NCBI GenBank assembly: GCA_023390115.1
Contig: JAEWDM010000040.1
Coordinates: 1-64,000, forward strand
DNA: 64,000 nt
Direction of reading: 5' to 3'
Source: Bacillota bacterium
GTDB lineage: Bacteria > Bacillota > Clostridia > Acetivibrionales > DSM-27016
This document shows, piece after piece, positions 44,662-52,909 of the stretch. A program made the position numbers and the translations under genes. Position 1 is the stretch's first letter. The number at the start of each line of letters is the position of its first letter. The notes beneath the pieces are model-generated. The model ran no database searches. It was not told the DNA's origin and saw only the letters and a list, made by a program, of their open reading frames with translations.

Positions 44662-45561
44662 ATTTTAATTTCAACAAATATACGTTATCAATCATAACAT
44701 ATTTCCCCATTTTAATTTTTGAAACCTTATAAAAATCAATAGTTCCGAATCTTACAAATTATAATAATATTGTATGTTATGTTAGATATAAAATCAATGA
44801 GTCAAAATTGCTCTTGAAAAATCTCTAAAGCCCATAAATAGCAATACTTTAAGCATAATTTTGTAATCCAACAAAATATTCAATATGTTAGATATAGGCT
44901 ATGTAGAAGTTGTAATTTTATTGTAATTTATGCATAGCAAAGATAATGTTATATTTTTATGGGAAAATAGTGCAAATAATAAAATTATATGTTATAATTT
45001 TGAAGATAATAAAGGATAATCAATAATTATCCTACATTGATAAAAAGCGTGAGGAACATACATATACATAATAAACGGGCCGGATTTACAGCATAACTAA
45101 ACCTGAGGCAATGGAGCTGAAGGTGTGGTTTGCGGAGAATCTGGATCAGGAAAAGCAGCCGGGGGAAACAGAAGGAGAAAACGGGAATATGGAAGAGCAG
45201 GCCGAAGGCAGCAGCCGTAAAAAGCAAGATATCCGGTGGTGCAAACACTGAGTATCCAAGTTATTTAAAAAAGATATTAAATTCAAGGGTCGTATAAACC
45301 CTGTGCTTCTACTGCAATTATACAAAAGATATTACTGGAAATCAATAGGCGAAATGACATGACTGCACCTTGACAAAGAAAGCTGTAATTCCCGGATATG
45401 AAAGGCAAAAGGGGTACAGCGGCATAAAACAAAGAAAGCCCTTGTATCGGGGCAGCATATCGGAAAATGCAGGGATAACCTGATGCGGCCATCATTGGTT
45501 TATTTGAGCTTATATGGTAAGATATAAATGCACATTGTTTATTGTAACTGGTGGTGATTAA
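44662..45561. other. 900-bp gene-poor stretch
   Basis: AT-rich DNA with no convincing gene. A 46-codon frame at 45111-45251 (+), rich in Glu, Gln and Gly (MELKVWFAENLDQEKQPG), lacks a ribosome site and may be the last scrap of a decayed gene. The remainder shows no structure that I can interpret. Confidence 0.5.
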
Positions 45562-46431
45562 GTGGATACGGCCCTGGAATTAAGAATAGCCTTTGATCGT
45601 GGAAATATAAAAAACCTTGAGCAGGGTCAGAACCTTTTGAGGGATTCTGATCTTGTGCGCAACCTGACCACATCGTTTGAGCGTAAACCGCTCTGTGCAA
45701 TATGGCGTATAATTGCGCTGTCAGAAATTCCATATGCTTATACCATGGATTATACAAACCATGTTATCAAATATATAGAAAAGCACCTGTCAACACCGAG
45801 CGGATTTTCTCTAACCGGAAAAGAAGCCGGCCTTTTACCTTGTTATAACGCTATGCTCATCGAAGCGTTTTCAAAGCTGGGACGGGCAGAAACGCCGACC
45901 GTTCAAAACGCGGTTGAATGGATAAAGAAATTTCAGCCATTTGAAAGAAATACCGCTGCACTTTGGCCCGGAATTGGGGTAAAAAAATATGGAGGCTGCT
46001 TAAGGGCGACACCGTGTTTTATTGGTGTGGCGAAATCCATAAAAGCCCTGGTGGCTTATGATGAAGCCACCGGACATCAGGACATACAGATTGCTTCTTT
46101 AATTTTGAAGGGCATGGACTATATTCTAAAGCATGAATTGTATAAACGGCTTTCCAATGGGGAGCCCATCAATAATCATATTCTGGATTTGGCCTTCCCC
46201 GCTTCTTATCAACTGAATGTTGTTGAGCTTTTGGATTTGGCGTATACAACGGGTAATATGAAACATGCAGCCTGCCAAAGCGCGCTTGACTTTGTGAAAA
46301 GCAAAAAAACGAAAGATGGCTACTGGAAAATCAATTATGTTTATAAGTCTGAAGGATATGTCGCTTTCGATCAGCGCGGGAAAAAAGCCGATTGGTTGAC
46401 GTATTTACTGGACAGATGCTTTGCCTATTAA
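45562..46431 (+). CDS. protein with an alpha/alpha-toroid (prenyltransferase-like) appearance
   Basis: I do not recognise a specific family. The 289 residues are helical and contain repeated small motifs such as EWIKKFQPFERN, GCLRATPCFIGVAKSIKAL and KTKDGYWKINY, the last of which (DG-x-W) resembles repeats of terpene cyclases and prenyltransferases. No catalytic DxDD motif is present. There is no signal peptide. The GTG start follows GGTGGTGAT. It ends with a strong hairpin terminator, so it is a real single-gene unit inside the accessory region. Confidence 0.6.
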   Translation: MDTALELRIAFDRGNIKNLEQGQNLLRDSDLVRNLTTSFERKPLCAIWRIIALSEIPYAYTMDYTNHVIKYIEKHLSTPSGFSLTGKEAGLLPCYNAMLIEAFSKLGRAETPTVQNAVEWIKKFQPFERNTAALWPGIGVKKYGGCLRATPCFIGVAKSIKALVAYDEATGHQDIQIASLILKGMDYILKHELYKRLSNGEPINNHILDLAFPASYQLNVVELLDLAYTTGNMKHAACQSALDFVKSKKTKDGYWKINYVYKSEGYVAFDQRGKKADWLTYLLDRCFAY

Positions 46432-46440
46432 TATTTCATA

Positions 46441-46459
46441 TTAAATTTTGAACGACGGT
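46441..46459 (+). repeat. left copy of an 18/19-bp direct repeat flanking the ars cluster
   Basis: TTAAATTTTGAACGACGGT here matches TTAAATTTGAACGACGGT at 49060-49077 except for one extra T. The repeats bracket the arsenic genes. The left copy overlaps a terminator stem. Confidence 0.5.
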
Positions 46460-46509
46460 TGATGTTTTGGAACACTTTTTTTAGAATGTCAAAACATCAG
46501 CCGTCGTTT
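46451..46509 (+). terminator. long hairpin after the toroid-like gene
   Basis: AACGACGGTTGATGTTTT (46451-46468) pairs with AAAACATCAGCCGTCGTTT (46491-46509) with one G-U pair or mismatch, enclosing a 22-nt loop, and ends in TTTT. Confidence 0.75.
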
Positions 46510-46517
46510 TCTATGGT

Positions 46518-46540
46518 AAACCCTTTATCCACGAGGGTTT
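46518..46540. repeat. imperfect palindrome related to the hairpin at 3784
   Basis: AAACCCT (46518-46524) and AGGGTTT (46534-46540) enclose TTATCCACG. With its GGT prefix it resembles the sequence at 3781-3807. The stretch 46541-46712 contains no gene. Confidence 0.4.
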
Positions 46541-46712
46541 GGCATTTTAGGGCTATAGTAATGCTTTTGCATCTTCCATTCAAACCTTGGGTTTGAGCAA
46601 TCAAAAAGTAAAAAAGTTAGCTTCCGGACATCAGCGTCTAATTTACTTCTGCAATGCTTACAGTAAATCAGACAAGTCTTTTTTTAGAAGTCTATCCACC
46701 GAAGGCATTTTT

Positions 46713-47120
46713 TTATCCCTGCAGGTTGTTATATTTGATCCGGTTTACAAGAAGTTTAATCTTGCTTTCTATCTCGCATATGACAAATATAAACTCCTCG
46801 TCGTTTTTTCCTGTCGGGTCGTTCAGTCCCCAATCCTCCCTGTACTTGCAGGGCAGGTATGGGCAGGTGACGTTGCAGCCCATTGTAACGGCAACATCAA
46901 CCGGGGGGATTTCAGTGAGCAGCTTTGAACGCTGCGTTTTTTCCATGTCGATCCCGTAAAGCTGTTTCATCAGGCGAACGGCATCCTGATTGATCTGCGG
47001 TTTAGTTTCGGTTCCCGCCGAATAGCTCTCAAACACATCACAGGCAAGGTGCCTGCTCAGCGCCTCCGCAATCTGGCTGCGGCAGGAGTTATGAACACAA
47101 ATAAAGGCAACCTTTGTCAT
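46713..47120 (-). CDS. arsC: arsenate reductase ArsC, low-molecular-weight phosphatase type
   Basis: ArsC reduces arsenate to arsenite for export. The 135-residue protein has the P-loop VHNSCRSQIAEAL with the nucleophilic Cys, and the relay cysteines in MGCNVTCPYLPC, so it belongs to the thioredoxin- or mycothiol-linked class. DWGLNDPTGK is also conserved. It overlaps acr3 by 4 nt (ATGA) at the end of the minus-strand operon. Confidence 0.93.
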   Translation of the reverse strand: MTKVAFICVHNSCRSQIAEALSRHLACDVFESYSAGTETKPQINQDAVRLMKQLYGIDMEKTQRSKLLTEIPPVDVAVTMGCNVTCPYLPCKYREDWGLNDPTGKNDEEFIFVICEIESKIKLLVNRIKYNNLQG

Positions 47121-48175
47121 GTTGTCTCTCCTTCCTTTGGAAACCAGTGGCGGGTCTTATTTACGAACCGCACCAGCATGAGCATAACGGGAACCTCCGT
47201 CAGCACGCCGACTGTCGTGACCAGCACAACCGGGGAGGTTGCCCCGAAAAGCGTAATGGCAACGGCCACCGACAGCTCGAAGAAATCCGATGCGCCTATG
47301 AGTGCGGCGGGAGCCGCAATGTTATGCGACTGTTTGAGCTTCTTGCAGAGCAGGTATGCAAAGAACGCTGTAATAATATTTTGGAGTACCAGCGGTACGG
47401 CGATCATCAGCACATGAAGGGGATTGTTCAGTATAGCGTCCCCTTGAAACGAGAAAATGATAACAAGCGTTAAAAGCAGTCCCACGGTCGTAACGCCATT
47501 AAACTTAGGAATGAAGCGGTTATTAAAGTAATCCGCACCTTTGCGCCGGATTATCCACATGCGGGTGAGCGCGCCCCCCATCAGAGGGATTGCCACAAAC
47601 ACGACCACGGAGAAAAGCAGCACGTCCCACGGAGCCTGAATGTTCGATACGCCTAGCAGAAAAGATATAATCGGAGCGAATAAGAAAATAATCAGCAGAT
47701 CGTTGATGGATACCTGCACAAGCGTGTGGGCCGGGTCGCCCTTCGTTAAATGGCTCCATACGAATACCATCGCGGTACAGGGTGCTGCGCCCAGCAAAAC
47801 TGCGCCCGCCAGGTAATCTCTTGCCAGTTCTGCGGGGATAAAGGCTTTAAATACCACATAGAAGAAAAGCGACGCAAGGCCGAACATCAAAAAGGGCTTA
47901 ATCAGCCAGCTTGTTCCGCTGGATACAAGAAGCCCCTGAGGATGCCTGCGTACATTTTTGATGGACTGAAAATCCACTTTCAGCATCATGGGGTATATCA
48001 TTACCCAAATCATCACCGCAATGGGAATGGAGGTATGCGCGTATTCAAATCTCCCCAAAAGCGTGGGAACACCCGGCAGGAATTTTCCGATCAGGATACC
48101 CGCCGCCATGCACAGCAAAACCCAAAGGGTCAGATATTTTTCAAAGAAGCCTATACCTGTATTCTCTTTACTCAT
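47117..48175 (-). CDS. acr3: arsenite efflux permease Acr3
   Basis: A ten-helix carrier of 352 residues that extrudes arsenite. LLGAAPCTAMVFVWSHLTKGD contains the conserved cysteine of Acr3, and the C-terminal GASDFFELSVAVAITLFG is typical. The start ATG overlaps the stop of the small ferredoxin gene upstream (ATGA), and the end overlaps arsC, so the block is tightly coupled. The GC-richer, less AT-biased codon use compared with neighbours suggests transfer; this was judged by eye. Confidence 0.94.
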   Translation of the reverse strand: MSKENTGIGFFEKYLTLWVLLCMAAGILIGKFLPGVPTLLGRFEYAHTSIPIAVMIWVMIYPMMLKVDFQSIKNVRRHPQGLLVSSGTSWLIKPFLMFGLASLFFYVVFKAFIPAELARDYLAGAVLLGAAPCTAMVFVWSHLTKGDPAHTLVQVSINDLLIIFLFAPIISFLLGVSNIQAPWDVLLFSVVVFVAIPLMGGALTRMWIIRRKGADYFNNRFIPKFNGVTTVGLLLTLVIIFSFQGDAILNNPLHVLMIAVPLVLQNIITAFFAYLLCKKLKQSHNIAAPAALIGASDFFELSVAVAITLFGATSPVVLVTTVGVLTEVPVMLMLVRFVNKTRHWFPKEGETT

Positions 48176-48348
48176 AGAAGCGCACCCTCCATTTTAGCAG
48201 CATTCCCCGCTGCCAGAACAATCACAGCTCGGTTCGCTCCCGCCTTAAACACTCTGTGAGGGCAAACCTCCGTGCATTTTCCGCAGCCGATACATTTTTC
48301 AACCGTCAGCCGAAGTGTTGCGGCATTTATCGAATACTTGAGTTTCAT
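48172..48348 (-). pseudogene. 4Fe-4S ferredoxin, truncated and frame-shifted (HgcB-like)
   Basis: The frame (58 codons) begins MKLKYSINAATLRLTVEKC and has one complete cluster motif CIGCGKCTEVCPH. It then changes to VFKAGANRAVIVLAAG with no second cluster. In another reading frame the same 3' DNA encodes PSCDCSGSGECC and a stop, a typical Cys-rich end of two-cluster ferredoxins. So a deletion has joined the first cluster to the tail out of frame. The opening resembles HgcB-type ferredoxins, which normally carry two clusters. It overlaps the acr3 start by 4 nt and may still be translated. Confidence 0.6.
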
Positions 48349-48360
48349 AGCGTCCTCCTT

Positions 48361-48652
48361 TTAAGCCGACAGGCTCTTTATGAGCACCAGCACAATTCCT
48401 GCGACGGATGAAAGCGCAATGAACGGCACCGCCGATTTCATTTCCTTAAATAACGCCGGAATAGGGAAACGCTTTTACATCCTTCTGCGCTATTATCTCA
48501 GACAGTACTGTTTTTAGATATACGGCCCACCAATTCATTGGTTCCGAACGTGTCTTTACCGGACCCGTTATCCATTTATTGTTTTTGCCATACGGTGTTA
48601 TGGATTCCTGGGCTGAACAGCAGAAAGGTTTTTTGTTACTCTTTTGAATCAC
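48361..48652 (-). pseudogene. remnant of an HgcA-like corrinoid membrane protein
   Basis: Two frames join by a shift near 48470. The first starts at GTG 48652 with KKPFCCSAQESITPYGK and KWITGPVKT, like the N-terminus of HgcA-type proteins; the second gives ALFKEMKSAVPFIALSS and a membrane helix, like their C-terminus (KEM-x-x-AVP). The central corrinoid domain with the cap-helix motif and most membrane helices are missing. Start overlaps the arsR end by 17 nt. Identification is from memory of the family and tentative, but the paired ferredoxin remnant next door supports it. Confidence 0.45.
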
Positions 48653-48971
48653 ATCCCTTGCAGCAATCCGTACCTTCCTTACAGATGCAGATTTCCTTAT
48701 CAGATGTGATGTTTTCTAAAAACTGCTTTGTTTTACTAATGATATCCGTGTCCAGCGAGTAGTACGTCCATTTACCCTGCTCTTTGCCTTTGACCAGTCC
48801 GCATTCGCACAGTAGCCTCATGTGATGAGAAAGCGTGGATTGGGACATCTCGAATTTCTCCAAAATCATGCAGGCGCAAAGCTCACCACAAGAGAGCATA
48901 TCTACTATCATAGCTCTTTTAGGGTCGCCCAGCGCCTTGAATACTTTTGTATATTCCAAATAATCTTCCAT
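48636..48971 (-). CDS. arsR: arsenic-responsive repressor ArsR
   Basis: A 111-residue ArsR/SmtB winged-helix repressor. The inducer site CGELCACMILEKF carries the ELC-x-C arsenite motif in the helix before the recognition helix QSTLSHHMRLLCECG. The C-terminal tail ICICKEGTDCCKGCDSKE has five additional cysteines that may form a second metal site. It is the first gene of the operon; a consensus promoter lies 36-64 nt upstream of its start. Confidence 0.94.
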   Translation of the reverse strand: MEDYLEYTKVFKALGDPKRAMIVDMLSCGELCACMILEKFEMSQSTLSHHMRLLCECGLVKGKEQGKWTYYSLDTDIISKTKQFLENITSDKEICICKEGTDCCKGCDSKE

Positions 48972-49006
48972 ATTGGCACCTCAAATCTATAAATTTCGAT
49001 ATGACT

Positions 49007-49035
49007 ATTATACGAGTAAAATCGAGAAGTGTCAA
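49007..49035 (-). promoter_or_regulatory. consensus promoter of the ars operon, with flanking inverted repeat
   Basis: On the minus strand TTGACA (49035-49030), a 17-nt spacer and TATAAT (49012-49007) are perfect. TCGAT/ATCGA half sites at 48996-49000 and 49021-49025 flank the -10 box and could be the ArsR operator. Confidence 0.8.
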
Positions 49036-49059
49036 TGTGAAACACAAAAAATTGCTCGC

Positions 49060-49077
49060 TTAAATTTGAACGACGGT
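49060..49077 (+). repeat. right copy of the direct repeat flanking the ars cluster
   Basis: TTAAATTTGAACGACGGT; see the left copy at 46441-46459. Confidence 0.5.
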
Positions 49078-49200
49078 ACGGGTTCTGAACATTTTTTCTG
49101 GGATGTACAGATTCATACCCCCTTTTTATATGCTTAATACCTGTATTTACGCGGGTTTATATTTGGCAAAGAGCAACCTGGTGCGGATAATAAATAAGCA

Positions 49201-49405
49201 ATAAATTCGGAAGATATCCAAAGAAGGCTGGATGACAGGGATATAGGCCTTAAGCTATCGGAGGCTGCAAAGCGGCATATGGTTCAAAATGCATATAATC
49301 CTGTGTTTGGCTCAAGACCTGTAAAAATATATATACAAAAATTGGTAAAAAATTATAAGCGGTGAGGTTAGCGAGGGAAAAAACATTAACAATATTAAAT
49401 ATTGA
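49201..49405 (+). pseudogene. clpB 3' fragment with a frameshift
   Basis: In frame from 49201 the DNA encodes EDIQRRLDDRDIGLKLSEAA, then YNPVFGSRPVK and IQKLVKN, the C-terminal subdomain of ClpB. A stop at 49363-49365 is bypassed in another frame by GEVSEGKN, the usual ClpB ending. So this is the last 65 or so codons of a disaggregase gene, with one frameshift and no upstream part. It marks a recombination junction at the edge of the accessory region. Confidence 0.72.
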
Positions 49406-49457
49406 AGGAGCTGCCCTTTTTTTGTTGTATTAATTATGATGAGATATAAACGTAAAA

Positions 49458-49486
49458 TTGATATTATATATTAAATATGTTATACT
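49458..49486 (+). promoter_or_regulatory. promoter of the mannanase gene
   Basis: TTGATA (49458-49463), 17 nt and TATACT (49481-49486), with a leader of about 115 nt before the ATG and GAAGGGG as ribosome site. Confidence 0.7.
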
Positions 49487-49608
49487 TTTACTATATATGA
49501 AGGGCTGTGCGATTATAAATAACAACAGGGAATGTCCGGATGAGGTTATTTCGCATTAATTCTTCAATATAAATAGAGAAAAATATTATTTGAAGGGGTG
49601 TATTTAGT

Positions 49609-51354
49609 ATGAAAAAAGGGTTTATCAGTGTACTGGCGTTAGTGCTAACGATTGCAATGGCATTTTCTGTTTTTTCAGTGATGCCGGTTTCAGTCCGGGC
49701 AGCAAATTCACTGCCTGTGAAGGCTGAAGCGGAAGCTTGCGCCTTAAGCGACGGCGCTGCTGTTGCTACCAATGTCTACGGAACTGAGTATCCGGGATAT
49801 TCGGGCGACGGATTTGTATGGGTCTCCAACTCAGGAGTAATAACGTTGGAGGTTACAGTTCCGGAAAACGCAATGTATGAGCTTTCAACACGCTGCTGGA
49901 TGTATCTCGGAAACGAGGGAGATACCAGGCTTCAGGTTGTCAGCATCAACGGCGTATCACAGGGTAACTTCTACATTCCAAACAGAGGCGGATGGACTGA
50001 TTACAGCTTTGGTTTCTTCTATCTTGAAGCAGGTACGGCAAAGATTGAGATTGGAACATCGGGAAGCTGGGGCTTCATACTGTATGATACGGTAACATTT
50101 GACTATGCCGATATGCCTGAGCTTGACATTGATCCCGCTCCTTGTGATGCCAATGCAACTCCCGAAGCACGGTCTCTTAATCAGTATCTTACCAGCGTCT
50201 ACGGCGATTATGTTATTTCCGGCCAGCAGGAGATTTACGGCAACGGAAATGACGGAGACATGGAGCTTGAATTTAATTACATTTATAGTAAGACAGGTAA
50301 ATATCCCGCGATAAGAGGCTTTGATTTTATGAACTACAACCCTCTGTATGGATGGGAGGACGGTACAACGGACCGTATTATCGAGTGGGTAAAGCAGCGC
50401 GGCGGTATTGCGACAGCATCTTGGCATATCAATATACCATCTGATTTCGCAAGCTATACGCCAGGTGATGCGTTAGAGTGGACGAGCTGCACATACAGGC
50501 CGGCAGCCAGCTTTAATACAGCCAACTGCCTTGATGAAACCACTAAGGAATATGCCTACCTGATGCTTGCAATTGATGATCTTGCCGAGCAGCTTCTTAT
50601 TCTCCAGGATGCGAATGTTCCTGTGCTTCTGCGTCCTTTCCATGAAGCTGAAGGCAACAACAACACAGACGGTTCAGGTGCGTGGTTCTGGTGGGGCTCC
50701 GCAGGCGCAGAGGTTTATAAGCAGCTCTGGAGACTTCTTTATACAACGTTGACAGAAGAATACGGTATTCATAATGTAATATGGGAAGTAAATCTTTATA
50801 CATATGCAAATTCGGCCCAATGGTATCCCGGAGATGACTGCGTGGACATTGTGGGATATGACAAGTATGAGGGCTCGCCTTATACATGGGGGACAAGTGC
50901 TGCGACAACGGCATTCCTTACGCTTGTAAACCATACAGACGATACAAAAATGGTTGCGCTGACTGAAAACGACATTATACCCGATATTCAGAAAATAGTT
51001 AATGAAGGCGCCTGGTGGCTGTATTTCTGCCCATGGTACGGGGATTTCATTACCAGCTCAAGATATAATGATCCCGTGCTTCTTAATACCATCTACAACA
51101 GTGAATATGTAATTACTCTGGATGAGCTGCCGGAAGACATTTACGGCTTGCCGTCGGAGGTTGTATTAGGCGATTTGAATTCAGACGGAGCTATTAACTC
51201 CATAGATTTTGCACTTTTGAAAAAATATTTACTGACAGATGAAACCACCGGCATAAATCTGTCTGCTGCAGATGTAAATTCCGACGGTGCAATAAATACA
51301 ATAGACCTTGCACTTTTGAAAAGCTATTTGTTAGGCAATATTTCAGGCTTTTAG
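49609..51354 (+). CDS. cellulosomal beta-mannanase, CBM35-GH26-dockerin
   Basis: A secreted 581-residue enzyme. Signal peptide to about residue 31 (VMPVSVRAA); a CBM35-like beta-sandwich at about 32-165 (AEACALSDGAAV, SGDGFVWVSNSG, GWTDYSFGFFYLEAG); GH26 catalytic domain at about 175-510 with acid/base E346 (RPFHEAEG) and nucleophile E453 (ALTENDI), 107 residues apart as usual; and a type I dockerin at about 522-581 with two calcium loops (DLNSDGAINSID and DVNSDGAINTID). It should cut mannan or galactomannan as part of a cellulosome. The gene is monocistronic with its own promoter and terminator. Confidence 0.93.
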   Translation: MKKGFISVLALVLTIAMAFSVFSVMPVSVRAANSLPVKAEAEACALSDGAAVATNVYGTEYPGYSGDGFVWVSNSGVITLEVTVPENAMYELSTRCWMYLGNEGDTRLQVVSINGVSQGNFYIPNRGGWTDYSFGFFYLEAGTAKIEIGTSGSWGFILYDTVTFDYADMPELDIDPAPCDANATPEARSLNQYLTSVYGDYVISGQQEIYGNGNDGDMELEFNYIYSKTGKYPAIRGFDFMNYNPLYGWEDGTTDRIIEWVKQRGGIATASWHINIPSDFASYTPGDALEWTSCTYRPAASFNTANCLDETTKEYAYLMLAIDDLAEQLLILQDANVPVLLRPFHEAEGNNNTDGSGAWFWWGSAGAEVYKQLWRLLYTTLTEEYGIHNVIWEVNLYTYANSAQWYPGDDCVDIVGYDKYEGSPYTWGTSAATTAFLTLVNHTDDTKMVALTENDIIPDIQKIVNEGAWWLYFCPWYGDFITSSRYNDPVLLNTIYNSEYVITLDELPEDIYGLPSEVVLGDLNSDGAINSIDFALLKKYLLTDETTGINLSAADVNSDGAINTIDLALLKSYLLGNISGF

Positions 51355-51392
51355 CAGCCTTTAGCCGAGCTCAGAGGACATTTGCTTAAAAA

Positions 51393-51440
51393 GGGGAGCC
51401 GTAAAGCCATTTCAGGTCCGGGGCTCCCCCCTTCCTCTTT
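51393..51440 (+). terminator. terminator of the mannanase gene
   Basis: GGGGAGCC (51393-51400) pairs with GGCTCCCC (51422-51429), followed by a C/T-rich stretch and TTTTTG. The gap to dinB holds nothing else. Confidence 0.75.
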
Positions 51441-51658
51441 TTGTTTTTACCTGCCGCACTGCCCTCTTCATTTCTTGCTTGTTTCCGAACATTCTGTTGA
51501 TTTTTCCCTGATACACTGTTGCTTTAAAGCCTGCAATAATTAGTGGAAGGATTTATGCCGTTATGGTATACTTTAGCATATATATGGCTAAAAAATCAGT
51601 CCTTTTTAATATAACAAACTTCCGGCAAGCAAGGTTTGAGAAATGAAGGAGGCTTTGC

Positions 51659-52849
51659 ATGCAAAAAGTAATATTTCTTGTTGATATGAACGCTTTCTAT
51701 ATAAGCTGTGAAATGACCAGAAACCTATCTCTTGTAGGAAAGCCCTCCGCTGTTGCCGGCGATCCCAAAAATCGCTCAGGTATAATTCTTGCAGCCAGCT
51801 ATGAGGCAAGAGCATTTGGAGTAAAAACTGCAATGGTGCTGCATGAGGCCATGGAGCTCTGTCCCGGCATGATATTGGTGCCTCCTGATCACGCATTTTA
51901 TGAAATTAAGTCCGGACAGGTTATGGACCTGCTGTCAGGCTATACTCCTGCTATAGAGCAAAACAGCATTGACGAGGCCTGGCTTGATATGACGGGTACC
52001 GAGGGCCTGTTTGGAAAGCCTCTGGAATGTGCAAAAAGGATTATGAGAGAAATTGGAAGGGAGCTTGGGCTTTGGTGCTCCATAGGCATTTCCGAAAATA
52101 AATTCCTTGCAAAAATGGCCTCGGAAATGCACAAGCCGTCAGGTATTACCGAGCTTTGGAAACACGATATACCGTCAAAGCTATGGCCTCTTCCGGTAAA
52201 GGCCATGTACGGAATCGGAAAGAAAACTGCCGACAGGCTTAGCGGCATGGGAATACAAACCATCGGGGAAATCGCAGGACATGACAGAGGTCGGCTCGTC
52301 AAAGCCTTTGGCAAATATGGGGATGAAATTTATTTGCACGCAAACGGCTATGATGCCTCAACTGTTGAGCCTCACGGCGAAGGTGATATGAAATCCATAG
52401 GACGATCGGTAACGCTTCCTGAAGACATTATAGATATTGAAAATGCCAAGCTTATTTTACTTGAGCTCGCGGATGATGTCGGCATGACGGCAAGAAAATA
52501 TGGCAAGAAGGGCCGCACTGTACATATAACGCTCAAGTACTCGGACTTTAAGGTAGTCACCAGACAAATGACTATCCAGCCTACCTGTACCACAAATGAA
52601 ATTTATAAAGCCGGCTGCACCTTGCTTGGGCAAAACTGGAGCCGTTTTCGTTCTGTCAGATTGATAGGTATAAGCCTTTCGGGATTTGATGAGGGCTCCT
52701 ATGAAGGTCAGATGTCGCTTTTTGACCTGCTTCCGGGCAGCATAAAGGATAACAGGCTTGAGAGGATAGACAGTGCGATTGACAAAATAAGAACCAGGCA
52801 CGGCGTAAATAAGATAAGCCGTGCAGCACTGATAAAAAAAGATAAATAA
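51659..52849 (+). CDS. dinB: Y-family DNA polymerase IV
   Basis: A translesion polymerase of 396 residues. LVDMNAFYISCE holds the first catalytic Asp, and NSIDEAWLD the second catalytic pair; YEARAFGVKTAM, SIGISENKFLAKMASE and the helix-hairpin-helix MYGIGKKTADRLSGMG are typical. The little-finger domain follows, and QMSLFD near residue 353 is a beta-clamp binding motif. The ATG lies behind AAGGAGG. No LexA box of the Bacillus type was found upstream. Confidence 0.93.
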   Translation: MQKVIFLVDMNAFYISCEMTRNLSLVGKPSAVAGDPKNRSGIILAASYEARAFGVKTAMVLHEAMELCPGMILVPPDHAFYEIKSGQVMDLLSGYTPAIEQNSIDEAWLDMTGTEGLFGKPLECAKRIMREIGRELGLWCSIGISENKFLAKMASEMHKPSGITELWKHDIPSKLWPLPVKAMYGIGKKTADRLSGMGIQTIGEIAGHDRGRLVKAFGKYGDEIYLHANGYDASTVEPHGEGDMKSIGRSVTLPEDIIDIENAKLILLELADDVGMTARKYGKKGRTVHITLKYSDFKVVTRQMTIQPTCTTNEIYKAGCTLLGQNWSRFRSVRLIGISLSGFDEGSYEGQMSLFDLLPGSIKDNRLERIDSAIDKIRTRHGVNKISRAALIKKDK

Positions 52850-52909
52850 TGCCGTTTCATTTCTATAGTAATTTTACTCCTTAAAGATAAGCGCAAATAT
52901 ATAAAGCTC

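Noticed and set aside
45111..45251. 46-codon frame rich in Glu and Gln as a gene
   Set aside because: No ribosome site and no family resemblance; at most a remnant, so it is mentioned only in the gene-poor stretch.
46587..46959. plus-strand frames opposite arsC
   Set aside because: Antisense to a gene with full catalytic motifs; no ribosome site.
47750..48259. 169-codon plus-strand frame across the acr3 region
   Set aside because: It is the antisense shadow of acr3, with no ribosome site and no plausible protein features.
49957..50427. 156-codon minus-strand frame inside the mannanase gene
   Set aside because: Shadow of a well-supported GH26 gene.
51486..51500. possible LexA/SOS box upstream of dinB (CGAACATTCTGTTG)
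   Set aside because: The spacer between CGAAC and GTT is one base too long and the right half does not match the Bacillus-type consensus.
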